Below, piece by piece: positions 24,190-34,073 of a stretch of 64,000 bases of DNA. Numbering within the stretch: position 1 is the stretch's first letter; each line of letters begins with the position of its first letter. Source of the DNA: JAVBNT01 sp031551355 (lineage in GTDB: Bacteria; Vulcanimicrobiota; CADAWZ01). The position numbers were made by a program, and so were the translations under genes. Below the pieces are notes generated by a model. The model was given only the letters and a program-made list of their open reading frames with translations. It had not been told where the DNA came from and did no database searches. The DNA is taken from contig JAVBNT010000004.1 in the NCBI GenBank assembly GCA_031551355.1, positions 1-64,000 of the forward strand. Reading direction: 5' to 3'.

Positions 24190-25632
24190 TTATGTAATAA
24201 ATATGGAGTCCTTACCTTGCTGTTTTGCTTTATCCAGCGCATCCTCCACTCTATGCAAAACAGCGCTGATGTCGACATCCTTTTGCGAGTCGCATCCGGT
24301 TACACCGACACTGACGCTGATATCAATATCCTTTGCTATTCCTGTAAATTTATGCTGCAAAATATTATTCTTTATTCTTGAAACCACAACTGAAGAATCC
24401 TGGGGAAGCGTCTGTGGCAATATTATCAGATACTTGTCTTCGGCATAGCGTCCGACATCGTCGATCGTCCTCAAAGAAGCTCTGGCAATATCAGCTAAAT
24501 CCCTCAGAACCACATCACCTGCCTGATAACCGTAAAAAGAATTTATTCTGCTGAAATCATCTATATCAATCAGGCAAATCGTCAGACTGACGCCGTAACG
24601 CCTGGCACGCAAATACTCTTTTTTAAGAATTTCAATTATTTTCTTTCTGTTCTTGACTCCGGTGATAGCGTCTATTGTATAAAGAATGTCGATATTTTTC
24701 CTCAAAAGTGAATGTTCAAGGGCCAGGAAAGAACCAACTAGAATACGTTTCAGAAAGTCCCCTCTCGTTTCAACAAAAGTGGAGAGTTCCTGTTCATTGG
24801 CAACAATAGCCACACAACCACGGAATCCTGAAGGAGACTCAATTTTTTCACAATGAAAAACAAGTGATGAAGTATCGAAAGTCTTCACGTCTCCCGGAGG
24901 CATGAACACGCGTTCGGAACAGTCGTCATCAGGCGAAAAAGAACATTCTCTCGGGATAATATCCTCAAGTCTTCTTCTCAGCATGGCGATATGTTCCGGC
25001 AGGGCAGGCCTGGAAGTTTTTATAAAAGTCGTAATGCCCTGAGGCATTGAAAAGCAAAAAATCAGGGCATATATTTCAAACATGTTAGTGAGGTTTTTGT
25101 AACATAAATCAAGGCTTTCATCAAAGTTTTCGCAATTCAAATGCATATCCGAAAGGTTGCCCCATACAGCATCCGCCTCAAAATGGCGTCCGGCAGCTTC
25201 CAGCGCTTTTGACATCACTCTGTCCTCCGGCTGGAGGCTGGGCTCGATCATAAGAGTTTGAAGAACCGCAAAATCATCGTTATGCGTCAGTTCCTCCAGA
25301 GCACCCGCAACTCCCCTTCTGTCAACAATTTTGACATGAGGATCAAACCTTAGCTTCTTGGCCGTCGCTTTATCTTCCGGCGGAATAGTGACGATTATCG
25401 GGATAAGGCTTAATATCGGATCAGCCATTTTATATGCACAAATATCAAAAGCATTTATAAACGGAGGCGTATGACCGGTAAGTATGCAGTCAGGAAACCA
25501 CTCGACAGCTTTAACAAGAAGATCCTGTGACGTAGGGACTTCTATCGCTTCCACATCGTGTGTCTTTACAAAATTTTCAATTTCCTTTTTAATAGAAGCT
25601 CTCGTTTCGGCATAAAGCAATTTTTTCAGCAT
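24190..25632 (-). CDS. Degenerate GGDEF-domain protein with receiver-like N-terminus
   Basis: The protein has about 480 residues from the ATG at 25632, chosen because GAGG lies 9 nt upstream; an ATG at 25674 lacks a well-spaced site. Residues 1-120 resemble a response-regulator fold (the segment WFPDCILTGHTPP sits where a receiver Asp would be). A helical and GAF-like middle follows. The C-terminal 165 residues are a GGDEF domain with DAITGVKNRK and GYQAGDVVLRDLA, but the signature GGDEF reads AEDKY. A diguanylate cyclase needs that motif, so this domain probably binds ligand or protein instead of making c-di-GMP. It is first in an operon with the HEAT protein and YiiX paralog 4. Confidence 0.82.
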   Translation of the reverse strand: MLKKLLYAETRASIKKEIENFVKTHDVEAIEVPTSQDLLVKAVEWFPDCILTGHTPPFINAFDICAYKMADPILSLIPIIVTIPPEDKATAKKLRFDPHVKIVDRRGVAGALEELTHNDDFAVLQTLMIEPSLQPEDRVMSKALEAAGRHFEADAVWGNLSDMHLNCENFDESLDLCYKNLTNMFEIYALIFCFSMPQGITTFIKTSRPALPEHIAMLRRRLEDIIPRECSFSPDDDCSERVFMPPGDVKTFDTSSLVFHCEKIESPSGFRGCVAIVANEQELSTFVETRGDFLKRILVGSFLALEHSLLRKNIDILYTIDAITGVKNRKKIIEILKKEYLRARRYGVSLTICLIDIDDFSRINSFYGYQAGDVVLRDLADIARASLRTIDDVGRYAEDKYLIILPQTLPQDSSVVVSRIKNNILQHKFTGIAKDIDISVSVGVTGCDSQKDVDISAVLHRVEDALDKAKQQGKDSIFIT

Positions 25633-25884
25633 ACGATACAACCTCACTTTCCTGTCAAGCCGATTAAAAACCATAACCTATTGTCATTCTATATTTTACC
25701 AAAAATAACCTTGAAATGATATCCCCAAATAAACAAAAACTATGGAGGGAAAAAACTGCGGATGCGAAATAGCTATAAGCTAAAATTTAAAATTACCCCT
25801 AAAAAATGCACAGGCATTATCATTTGTATATAAAAACTACGGTTTTATTGCAGAAAAATTAAAATCAAACCCTAGGAGATATTT

Positions 25885-28212
25885 ATGTCAGACTCAGATA
25901 AAAAGTCCCGGAGAATAGATTATAAAAAAGAAGCTTCCTTCCAAGTTTCTGAAAGTTCCAAAATTGTTCTCGAAAAAAGATACCTCAAAAAAAATGAACA
26001 AGGCGCAAAAATAGAAGAAGCTGAGGATATGTTCTGGCGCGTCGCACAAAATATTGCCGAAATCGAGAAAAAATACGGAAAAACGGAAAAAGAAATTACC
26101 GAGACAGCCGTATCTTTTTATAAAATGATGTGCAACCTTGAATTTCTTCCCAACTCGCCGACATTAATGAACGCCGGCAGGGAATTACAGCAGTTGGCTG
26201 CATGTTTCGTATTGCCGATAAAAGATTCCATGGATTCAATTTTTGAGGCCATAAAACAAACGGCGATAATCCACAAAACAGGCGGCGGAACAGGATTTTC
26301 CTTCAGCAACCTTCGTCCTTCGAGAGACCCTGTGGCGACCACCGGCGGAGTGGCCAGCGGACCGCTTTCATTTATGAAGGTGTTTAACTCCGCAACAGAT
26401 GTTGTAAAGCAAGGAGGAACGAGACGCGGAGCCAATATGGGTATCCTCAGGGTAGATCACCCGGATATACTGGAATTCATAACCGCAAAGGACGATAAGG
26501 GAGCTCTTACAAACTTCAATCTGTCGGTAGCGCTTACAGATGAGTTCATGAACGCTCTCGAAGAAAACAGATCTTACTCATTATATAATCCGCGCAATAA
26601 AAAAGTCGTACGAAAAGAGAAAGCAAAAGAAATTTTCGATCTGATCGTCGAAATGGCCTGGCGCAGCGGTGAACCCGGTATAATATTTATAGACCGGATA
26701 AATGCCGGCAACCCGACTCCGCATCTGGGGCTTATTGAAAGCACTAACCCATGCGGTGAGCAGCCGCTTCTGCCCTATGAGTCATGCAATCTCGGCAGTA
26801 TTAACCTTGCCAAGATGGTAAAAACGGAAAACCGGAAAAAAGTCATCGACTGGGAAAAACTGGAAAAAACGGTTCGTATGGGAATAAGATTCCTTGATGA
26901 TGTGATCGACGCCAACAGATATCCAATCGAAGAAATAGAAAAAATGTCCCGGGGCAACAGAAAAATCGGCCTTGGAGTGATGGGATTTGCAGACCTTCTT
27001 ATACAATTGAAAATCCCGTATGACAGTCAGGAAGCGCTTGATAATGCGGAAAAAATTATGAAGTTCATAAAGAACCAGGCGACTATCACTTCCGAAGAAC
27101 TGGCCGTAGAAAGAGGCGAATTTCCCAATTTTGCCGGCAGCGTATATGATGTTCCCGGAGCAAAAAAATTAAGAAATGCGACTTTAACGACGATCGCTCC
27201 AACCGGAAGCATCAGCATAATAGCAGGCTGTTCCAGCGGTATAGAACCCTTGTTCGCGCTTTCATTCGTAAGGGAAATTCTCGACGGCGAAAAGCTTGTG
27301 GAAATTTATCCCGAACTTGAGGAAACGATCAGCGGACTGGGCCTCGACACCAAAGACATAATGGCCCAAATAGTCAAAAAAGGTTCACTCTCGTCAATAG
27401 AAAGCATACCGTCGGAAGTCAGGGATGTATTTGTAATCTCACACAGCATAAAACCAAAATGGCACGTGATGATGCAGGCGGCATTTCAAAAATACACAGA
27501 CAATGCCGTTTCCAAAACCGTAAATTTCCCGATGGAAGCAAGCAGAGACGATATCAGAGAGGCCTTTATCGGCGCATATAAAGAAGGTTGTAAAGGAATT
27601 ACCGTATACAGATACGGCAGCCGCGAAGCTCAGGTGCTGAACATTCAGAACGGCGATGAAAATGTCAAGCAAAAGATCTCGACAATGCTCTCGGAAGAGC
27701 GCAAAATAAAACCAAGGCCCAGGCCCTCGGTTACCGAAGGAACAACGGAAAAAGTAACCATCGGCTGCGGCAACCTGTATGTGACCGTCAATTCCGACGA
27801 CATAAACATTTGCGAGGTGTTTACGCAAACCGGCAAAGGCGGAGGATGTCCGTCACAGTCCGAAGCGGTAGGACGTCTTGTATCGCTGGCGTTAAGAGCG
27901 GATATTGACCCGGCATCCATAATTCATCAGCTAAAAGGAATAAGGTGCGTATCCTGCACCAGAAGGCAAAATCTAAAAGTACTGTCATGCCCGGACGCAA
28001 TATCAAGAGTGATGGAAAAATCGCTTAGCGGCAAAAAAAAGGCTGAAGTCACTGAGCCAGACAAGTGTTGTGAGCATGACTGCACTCCCCAAGGTAATGG
28101 CGAGAGCGACAGTACGCTAATGCCGTTCAGATGTCCCGAATGCGGCAACGCAATAGAGGTTGAGGGCAGATGTTACAGCTGCAGGACATGCGGATATTCC
28201 AAATGCGGCTAG
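25885..28212 (+). CDS. nrdJ: B12-dependent (class II) ribonucleotide reductase
   Basis: The enzyme reduces ribonucleotides to deoxyribonucleotides using adenosylcobalamin, with no oxygen requirement. The 775-residue protein shows the ten-stranded barrel motifs KTGGGTGFSFSNLRPS, QGGTRRGANMGIL, the active-site NPCGEQPLLPYESCNLGS near residue 288 and TTIAPTGSISIIAG. A TSCPD domain follows (about 620-700, ending IRCVSC), and then a C-terminal zinc ribbon with paired cysteines (FRCPECGN, CRTCGY). AGGAG precedes the ATG. The upstream 250 nt show no cobalamin riboswitch that I can recognise and no clear NrdR box pair. NrdR is encoded at 60874-61350. Confidence 0.95.
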   Translation: MSDSDKKSRRIDYKKEASFQVSESSKIVLEKRYLKKNEQGAKIEEAEDMFWRVAQNIAEIEKKYGKTEKEITETAVSFYKMMCNLEFLPNSPTLMNAGRELQQLAACFVLPIKDSMDSIFEAIKQTAIIHKTGGGTGFSFSNLRPSRDPVATTGGVASGPLSFMKVFNSATDVVKQGGTRRGANMGILRVDHPDILEFITAKDDKGALTNFNLSVALTDEFMNALEENRSYSLYNPRNKKVVRKEKAKEIFDLIVEMAWRSGEPGIIFIDRINAGNPTPHLGLIESTNPCGEQPLLPYESCNLGSINLAKMVKTENRKKVIDWEKLEKTVRMGIRFLDDVIDANRYPIEEIEKMSRGNRKIGLGVMGFADLLIQLKIPYDSQEALDNAEKIMKFIKNQATITSEELAVERGEFPNFAGSVYDVPGAKKLRNATLTTIAPTGSISIIAGCSSGIEPLFALSFVREILDGEKLVEIYPELEETISGLGLDTKDIMAQIVKKGSLSSIESIPSEVRDVFVISHSIKPKWHVMMQAAFQKYTDNAVSKTVNFPMEASRDDIREAFIGAYKEGCKGITVYRYGSREAQVLNIQNGDENVKQKISTMLSEERKIKPRPRPSVTEGTTEKVTIGCGNLYVTVNSDDINICEVFTQTGKGGGCPSQSEAVGRLVSLALRADIDPASIIHQLKGIRCVSCTRRQNLKVLSCPDAISRVMEKSLSGKKKAEVTEPDKCCEHDCTPQGNGESDSTLMPFRCPECGNAIEVEGRCYSCRTCGYSKCG

Positions 28213-28250
28213 AAAACAGCCTAAATATTGCCGTCAAGCGGCGGATATTT

Positions 28251-28278
28251 GCTTATGTTGTGCTTTAACAACATAAGC
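28251..28278. other. Hairpin downstream of nrdJ
   Basis: An 11-bp perfect stem GCTTATGTTGT/ACAACATAAGC with a 6-nt loop. No T-run follows, so it may stabilise the nrdJ message 3' end. Confidence 0.55.
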
Positions 28279-28303
28279 GGCACACCAACAGCATTAAAAC
28301 GAC

Positions 28304-28347
28304 AAAAGGCCTGATTGCGGCTTCGGGGGGCCGCAATCAGGCCTTTT
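28304..28347 (+). terminator. Strong terminator hairpin after nrdJ
   Basis: An 18-bp perfect stem (AAAAGGCCTGATTGCGGC and its complement) with an 8-nt loop ends in TTTT. The rest of the 28213-28541 gap holds the small hairpin just upstream and no gene. Confidence 0.8.
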
Positions 28348-28541
28348 AGCCGTTTTGAGGACACTGTCCGCTCATGCCTGTAACACGTCCGCCCTTTTAT
28401 GTTGAAGTTATAGCGTAAAATCTGTATAATTATAATGGAAGCGGAAAACATAGAAATAAAAACTTTACATCATTTTCACACAAGCTCCGAAGGGCCAATT
28501 GTGTCAACAGAACCTAACGGAAAACGAAAGGATTTAATTGT

Positions 28542-29384
28542 ATGAAAAAAACGGCGTTTATTCTATTGCTTTTTTTGACATTAACCGGTCTTGCTTTTTG
28601 TTCGCAGGGAAACAGAGAAAAAGCCGTCAAGCTAAAAGATCAGGGTAATGCGGCGATGGTTGCCGGAGACGATAAAAAAGCGCTCAAACTCTATATGGAA
28701 TCAATAAAAACAGACCCAACGTATGCAAACCCTTATAATAACATCGGCATGCTTGTTGATAAAAAAGGCGACAAAGAAAAGGCACTGGCATATTATAAAA
28801 AGGCAATTTCTCTTGATCCGACGCTGTTTCATCCGGTTTTAAACACTGCCTTCATATACTTTGATCTTGAAAAATACAAAGATGCCGGAGAGTATTGCAG
28901 TAAGGCAATCAAACTCAACCCCAAAGATCCCGACGCCTACAATCTGCAGGGACAGCTCCTGGAAAAAGACGGCAGGCTGAAAAATGCCGAAGAATCCTAC
29001 AACAAAGCAATCTCCCTCGATCCAAAAGCTTTTAAGGCGTATTTTCTGCTCGGCACGCTGTATTTCAACAACGAAAATAACACCCAGGCGATAAAATACC
29101 TGTCAAAAGCAGTTGAACTGTCTCCGGAAGACGCCGGCTCACTTTTTAACCTTGCCCAATCGGAAAAAAGATCAAACCTATTGCCGGCCGCCGAGAAACA
29201 TTTCGGGGCCTTCCTAAAAAAAAGGCCTAACGACAAGGAAGGGCTTTTTAATATGGGTCAGGTCAAAATCAAAATGAATAAAAATAAGGAAGCTGCAACT
29301 TATCTAAAAAAATTCATAGATACAGATCCATCCGATAGAAGAGTTCCCGAGGTCAGAAAATTTGTCAATCAGTTTGGCGCCTAA
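28542..29384 (+). CDS. Exported TPR-repeat protein
   Basis: This 280-residue protein has a signal peptide (FILLLFLTLTGLAFC) and then about seven tetratricopeptide repeats (residues 27-265), visible as repeated A-x-x-x-Y-x-x-A-I-x-L-x-P units such as ALAYYKKAISLDP and AEESYNKAISLDP. TPR solenoids bind partner proteins; the partner here is unknown. Cys20 could be part of a weak lipobox (LAFC). The gene stands alone on the plus strand, convergent with the glycoside hydrolase gene. Confidence 0.85.
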   Translation: MKKTAFILLLFLTLTGLAFCSQGNREKAVKLKDQGNAAMVAGDDKKALKLYMESIKTDPTYANPYNNIGMLVDKKGDKEKALAYYKKAISLDPTLFHPVLNTAFIYFDLEKYKDAGEYCSKAIKLNPKDPDAYNLQGQLLEKDGRLKNAEESYNKAISLDPKAFKAYFLLGTLYFNNENNTQAIKYLSKAVELSPEDAGSLFNLAQSEKRSNLLPAAEKHFGAFLKKRPNDKEGLFNMGQVKIKMNKNKEAATYLKKFIDTDPSDRRVPEVRKFVNQFGA

Positions 29385-29622
29385 TGTAAATGATACAATC
29401 ACAACGATTATGGGGCTGACTCGTGAGAAAAAACGAAAAGCCCCATTTTTATAACGCCGGAAAAGTGTTTCACAGAAAGAACAGAGAAAAAAATGTTGTG
29501 AACGAAAAAACAGGTGATTATCTCCGTGATCTCCGCTTCTCTGTAACACGCATACAGAATTTACCGCGAGCCAAGCCCCCCCCACCATTCTTACTCTGCA
29601 CAATTTGTCAGACAAATAAAAA

Positions 29623-29654
29623 ACGGGATACCTCCGCAAAGGATTGTGTCCCGT
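29623..29654 (-). terminator. Terminator of the GHL10-type gene
   Basis: A 9-bp stem (ACGGGATAC with GTGTCCCGT) lies 25 nt beyond the stop codon of the minus-strand gene, and a T-run follows on that strand. The adjoining 29385-29620 contains only short CTCCGTGATCTCC-type repeat sequence. Confidence 0.7.
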
Positions 29655-29678
29655 GAAAAGTCAAAATCAATAAAAAAC

Positions 29679-31082
29679 TCAATCTTCTATTTTTATCTGA
29701 TCATCGGACTGTATTTTCTGAAAACGCAGATCCCTTGAAAGACTCAAATTAAAGAACAGCCAGTTGTCGCTGTCTATCCGGCCGATTAAAGTTTTTTGCA
29801 GATGACTTACGCCAGGATAAATTTCTATCGAAGAAGGGCCTCCGGCCATATTATCGAGATTCATCCTCCATTTTCGCATCATATTTCGTATTCTCCAGGC
29901 TTCATAACCGTACATCATCGGTGAAACGAAATCAACTTTCCAATGGTACCAATCCTGAGCGGCAACATCATTTTTATTAATATAAAGCCTGTCCTCTATC
30001 ATCGGAAACGCCGGCAATACTGCCGCAGAAACGGCCATCCTTTTGCCCGCCACATCGGCAACCGCATTAACAATATCGGTTATCGTTGCGCGCCTTTTGG
30101 TCAATATTGACATATAAGCGGAATAATCTTTCATCATATCCGGGTTATCTGCGTTAAAGTAAATCGTGTCCCACTGGGGCTTTTGGAATTTTTCCGGGAA
30201 TCCCTGATAATCGGTTGTATAACGTATATGATCAAGGTGTATTCCCGACAATCCGGGGTGAGTTTTTATCAGTGCCTGAACATACCCTACAATCCTTTTT
30301 TTAACTTCAGGGTGCTCGGGATTCAAATAAATAGAACACAACTGCTTTCCGAACGCAGGCGGAAAAGGCTCCCTGCCGCCGGCAACAAGAAGAAAATCAG
30401 GCAAACTGCCGCCACTGCCGCTGATAGAACTTACGAGTGCGCCCAAAGGCCTGTTTGTCCCTTTAAAACCGTAATTATCAAGAATTTTTTTCAATTTAAA
30501 ATCATCATAGCTTTCTTTAAAAAGATCCCTGGCCTCAGAAATTGCCGACAAAACATTTTTATCGGCACTATACTGCAGCCGGGAATACTCACGGTCCAGG
30601 TAAGCAACAAGCAAATCATTCCATGAAGTATTGCCGAAATGCCATGGAAGAACAATTTCCGTGTTGTCCATTTTCCAGTAGCAGACATGAACCCAGGCAT
30701 GCACTTCTATATCATATTTATTGGCCTCTTCAATAAAAATATGCAGCGTATCGATACCGAAACGCCCGTCTTTGCGGAAGTTCCACTTTAGATGTCCATA
30801 CATAGGGTAATCAACGTCCGCGCCGGAAACATCGGCAATCGAATACCCTCTTAGATAGGTCTCAAGAAAAAGCGTGTTAATTCCCTGCTCACTCAATATC
30901 TTCATATTGGTCTTAACTATTTTTCTGACCTGTTCTTCACTATATCTATGTCCGCCCGGAAGAATCCAGTCAGTAGAAAACCAGGCGCCGTAAACATTAC
31001 GGCTGGGATCTACCAGTACAGCATTTGCACAAGACAGTGACATAAAGAAAAACAGTGACAAATAAATAAATATTTTTTTCAT
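29679..31082 (-). CDS. Exported glycoside-hydrolase-like protein (GHL10 / YddW type)
   Basis: This 467-residue protein has a Sec signal peptide (IFIYLSLFFFMSLSCANA). It shows the GHL10 TIM-barrel pattern: VYGAWFSTDW, INTLFLETYLRG, VHAWVHVCYW, the HPGLSGIHLDHIRY segment with the conserved Asp pair region, and a late WKVDFVSPMMYGYE strand. Family members are thought to act on peptidoglycan or other extracellular glycans, but the substrate is not established. It is monocistronic, divergent from ctpA, with AGGA before the ATG. Confidence 0.88.
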   Translation of the reverse strand: MKKIFIYLSLFFFMSLSCANAVLVDPSRNVYGAWFSTDWILPGGHRYSEEQVRKIVKTNMKILSEQGINTLFLETYLRGYSIADVSGADVDYPMYGHLKWNFRKDGRFGIDTLHIFIEEANKYDIEVHAWVHVCYWKMDNTEIVLPWHFGNTSWNDLLVAYLDREYSRLQYSADKNVLSAISEARDLFKESYDDFKLKKILDNYGFKGTNRPLGALVSSISGSGGSLPDFLLVAGGREPFPPAFGKQLCSIYLNPEHPEVKKRIVGYVQALIKTHPGLSGIHLDHIRYTTDYQGFPEKFQKPQWDTIYFNADNPDMMKDYSAYMSILTKRRATITDIVNAVADVAGKRMAVSAAVLPAFPMIEDRLYINKNDVAAQDWYHWKVDFVSPMMYGYEAWRIRNMMRKWRMNLDNMAGGPSSIEIYPGVSHLQKTLIGRIDSDNWLFFNLSLSRDLRFQKIQSDDQIKIED

Positions 31083-31318
31083 ATTAATATATTCCTATAT
31101 CCTTTAAAACATATTCTTGACAAAGATTACAATATTATAAGTTAACTGAAACAGGTTAAAATCCTTGTTTCATAGAATATTATTTATCATAATCAAACGG
31201 ATACCACGCGTCTGCGAAACAACACAGGCAGCACACCGGGTAAAAACGACTCCATATTTAAAGGCCAAACGGTAAGGTCTCCGAGGAAAATCAATTCACA
31301 AAAGAAAGCATTTATTTT
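31083..31318. promoter_or_regulatory. Divergent intergenic region (GHL10 / ctpA)
   Basis: An AT-rich 236-nt spacer between two divergent starts. It must hold both promoters, but I could not assign -35/-10 pairs with confidence. Confidence 0.3.
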
Positions 31319-33109
31319 ATGGATAACGAAGAACAGATAAACGAAACACAACATCAGGCTCCGGAGCGCCCAAATGAGACCTTTTACCGCGACGAAGTAA
31401 AAAATAAATCAAAAATAAATATTCTGATTTATGCAGTGGCGTTCGTCACTGTTATGCTGGTTTTATTTCTGGCGTTTACTTTAATGCATTCAAAGAAACA
31501 ACGTTACCAGACGGTAGCTACGGTACAAACCATAATACTTCCATGGGATCCAATTGACTGGCATACACTCGTAAAAAATCCGCTGCTGTATAAATCAATG
31601 ACCGACGACTTGCTGGAAGACGTGCCTTTCTATGAAGAATTTCTGAAAAAACCGGAATCAATTGACGTCGCGATAGACCAGAAGTATTTTGACGATTCCC
31701 TTAAGCTGATAAAAAAACAATTTATAAGAAACGTCCCCGAGCCTGTTCTGATAGCAAGCATAAAATCAGAACTTACAAGGATGTTCGGTGAAGCGGAGAA
31801 ACTCCGAAGCGAAAATAACAGGAAAATAGACGCAAATAACAAGGAAACCGCAGAGGCGGAAGAAAGCCTGCAGCCGGAAAAGAATCCGCAGGCAGACAAA
31901 AATAAAAAGACAGCCGTAAATAATAAGGAAACCGCAGAGGCGGAAGAAAGTCTACAGCCGGAAAAGAATCCGCAGGCTGGCAAAAAATTCATACCGGATC
32001 TCAGCGGGTTGGATATAAACAAAAATTTTCTCAATGACTTAATTGCAAGATACGGACAACAAGTAGATCAAAGAGTCTTGGCATATGCAACAATAATAGG
32101 CCTTTTCAGGGGCATAGACGATCCTTATTCATTTGTACTCGGTTCGAAAAGCCTTTCCGATATGATGGAGCGCCTTCAGGATAAAACATTCGGCGGAATT
32201 GGCATCGTAATAGAAATGAACACGGAAAACGATAACATGCTGACTATTGTTGAACCGCTTGAAGGGACGCCTGCATATAAAGCCGGCTTGCATCCGGGAG
32301 ATGTGATCACAAAAATAGACGGAAAGCCGACAAGGAATGTCGACATATCGATATCCATGTCAAGAATGCGCGGGAAAAAAGGCACACATGTAAAACTGGA
32401 AATCAAAAGAGGTAAGGAAGTATTAGAATTCAATATCGTAAGAGACGATATCAAAACAACCTCAATATCACATAAAATGCTGCCCAATCAAATAGGCTAC
32501 ATAAGAGTAAGACAATTCGCAACAAGTACGGTATCAGAGTTCGATGAAGCGTTAAGAAAATTGATGTATTCACTGCCCAAGTCAGGTGATAAGGAACCGG
32601 AACTCAACGGACTCATTGTCGACTTAAGAAATAACGGCGGCGGACTGCTTGACGCAGGAGTCAGCCTTTCCAGTGAATTTCTGCCTCCCAACAGTATCGT
32701 AATGAAAAAAATGGAACGGGGCAATTTCATAAGTAATTTTCTCGGCGGATCATCAAAAAAACTACCTGCGAAACAGATAGTCGTTTTAGTAAACCGTTTT
32801 TCTGCTTCCGCATCAGAAATCATGGCTGGAGCTTTAAAAGACAACCATGCAGCTATCCTGCTGGGCGAGAAAACATTCGGCAAAGGCTCAGTCCAGCAAT
32901 TGTTCGAAAGAACCGACGGCTCGGCAATAAAAATGACAGTCGGCTACTTCATGTCGCCCAACGCAACTCTGATTAACAAAAGAGGCATAGTGCCTGATTA
33001 CCTGAAAAAAATGGAGCCCAGAAAAGTCGGAAAAGCAGATGATATACAATTAAAACAAGCCGAAAAATTAATAATGGAGCTAAACCGTAAAAGTTTAAAG
33101 GAAACCTAA
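31319..33109 (+). CDS. S41 C-terminal processing protease with PDZ domain
   Basis: The protein has 596 residues. An N-terminal cytoplasmic stretch and one membrane helix (about 36-58) anchor it with the protease in the periplasm. The PDZ domain (about 290-380, GIGIVIEMN to GHKMLPNQ region) precedes the S41 core. The catalytic Ser lies in SASASEIMAG (495-504) and the Lys in GEKTFGKGSVQ near 520. Between helix and PDZ is a charged linker with a 28-residue tandem duplication (NKETAEAEESLQPEKNPQA occurs twice; 84-bp period from 31834). Ctp enzymes trim periplasmic proteins and cell-wall hydrolases. The Shine-Dalgarno site is weak. Confidence 0.92.
   Translation: MDNEEQINETQHQAPERPNETFYRDEVKNKSKINILIYAVAFVTVMLVLFLAFTLMHSKKQRYQTVATVQTIILPWDPIDWHTLVKNPLLYKSMTDDLLEDVPFYEEFLKKPESIDVAIDQKYFDDSLKLIKKQFIRNVPEPVLIASIKSELTRMFGEAEKLRSENNRKIDANNKETAEAEESLQPEKNPQADKNKKTAVNNKETAEAEESLQPEKNPQAGKKFIPDLSGLDINKNFLNDLIARYGQQVDQRVLAYATIIGLFRGIDDPYSFVLGSKSLSDMMERLQDKTFGGIGIVIEMNTENDNMLTIVEPLEGTPAYKAGLHPGDVITKIDGKPTRNVDISISMSRMRGKKGTHVKLEIKRGKEVLEFNIVRDDIKTTSISHKMLPNQIGYIRVRQFATSTVSEFDEALRKLMYSLPKSGDKEPELNGLIVDLRNNGGGLLDAGVSLSSEFLPPNSIVMKKMERGNFISNFLGGSSKKLPAKQIVVLVNRFSASASEIMAGALKDNHAAILLGEKTFGKGSVQQLFERTDGSAIKMTVGYFMSPNATLINKRGIVPDYLKKMEPRKVGKADDIQLKQAEKLIMELNRKSLKET
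31834..31985 (+). repeat. 84-bp tandem duplication inside the protease gene
   Basis: The two copies begin AAATAACAAGGAAACC (31834) and AAATAATAAGGAAACC (31918) and are nearly identical for about 65 bp, in frame, encoding a repeated acidic linker. Confidence 0.85.
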
Positions 33110-33204
33110 AAAACTGCACGAAAAATATATAACAATTGTATAAAAATAGAAAAAACGATAATCTCACAACATCCTACCAATGTTTATCAGGAGGAATATA
33201 AATT

Positions 33205-34014
33205 ATGCATGATATTTGCCCAAGATGTAAATCAAATATGAAGACAGATTTAATAGAAGTAATGGGAATGCCCGTGAAAGGATGCAGTAAATGCGGCGGC
33301 TTCATTGCAGACTTCAGCGGTTCGGAACAGCTTCTGACAGAAGCTATCACCAAAAAAGAAGCAAATAAGCTCGGTAAGGAAGAACTTTCCGACGACTCGC
33401 ATAAAGAGCTTCTGGAATCCTGTCCCGTATGTGACGGAAAATTTGAATCGACTCCGCTCAATTTTGAATTGATCGGTGACACTGTACATTTGGATCAATG
33501 CTCCGGATGCGGCGGCATATGGTTCGACAAAGGCGAACTAAAGGAAATTTTTGATATGGCAATGAGAGAAGCCGTAGCCGTCGGCAGTTTTGGCGAAGAT
33601 CTGGATCTTATGGAAGGATGCACTGATACAAAGTTTGACTGTCCCAGATGCAATTCAGAGCAGGATGCGTCTGAAGGCGAAATACTTGATATGAATGTCA
33701 CAAAGTGCAAAAAATGCCTTGGAGTCTGGGTCGCCGACGGACAACTCGACAATATGTTGGGAGACGTAAAATCATTCAAGGTCAGCGGCAAAGCAGATAA
33801 GGAAATTCACAGCTCCGACGAAGGTATAAAACCGGCGGAAGGCTATTGCCCAAAATGCCATGTTGCCCTGACAAAATGGGAAAACATGCCGGAATCTCTC
33901 AAAGATTTATATGTGGATTATTGTAATAAATGCAGCGGACTCTGGTTTGATGAAGGTGAATTCAGTTCGTTCTTCCGTATTTTCAGCGAATCACCGTTTC
34001 AAAAAGTAGAATAA
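33205..34014 (+). CDS. Four-module zinc-ribbon protein (zf-TFIIB type)
   Basis: This 269-residue protein consists of four zinc-ribbon modules, each with two CxxC pairs: DICPRC/GCSKCGGF, ESCPVCDG/DQCSGCGGIWFDKGEL, FDCPRCNS/TKCKKCLGVWVADGQL and GYCPKCHV/DYCNKCSGLWFDEGEF. The C-x-x-C-x-G-x-W-(F/V)-(D/A)-x-G-(E/Q)-(L/F) pattern is that of the bacterial zf-TFIIB family, whose function is not established. A strong AGGAGG precedes the ATG. The chain carries no enzymatic domain. It is upstream of tRNA-Thr. Confidence 0.85.
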   Translation: MHDICPRCKSNMKTDLIEVMGMPVKGCSKCGGFIADFSGSEQLLTEAITKKEANKLGKEELSDDSHKELLESCPVCDGKFESTPLNFELIGDTVHLDQCSGCGGIWFDKGELKEIFDMAMREAVAVGSFGEDLDLMEGCTDTKFDCPRCNSEQDASEGEILDMNVTKCKKCLGVWVADGQLDNMLGDVKSFKVSGKADKEIHSSDEGIKPAEGYCPKCHVALTKWENMPESLKDLYVDYCNKCSGLWFDEGEFSSFFRIFSESPFQKVE

Positions 34015-34051
34015 CGCAAAATTAAGACTATACTTTTCAAAAAAAGTATGT

Positions 34052-34057
34052 TATAAT
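34052..34057 (+). promoter_or_regulatory. -10 element of the tRNA-Thr promoter
   Basis: TATAAT lies 17 nt before the mature tRNA. No good -35 is seen; the upstream ATACTTTT/AAAAGTAT inverted repeat (34030-34049) occupies that position. Confidence 0.5.
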
Positions 34058-34073
34058 CTACCCGCTTGATTTT

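Noticed and set aside
25675..25884. Cobalamin riboswitch or NrdR boxes upstream of nrdJ
   Set aside because: I could not find the cobalamin riboswitch core or a clear pair of NrdR palindromes in this AT-rich stretch.
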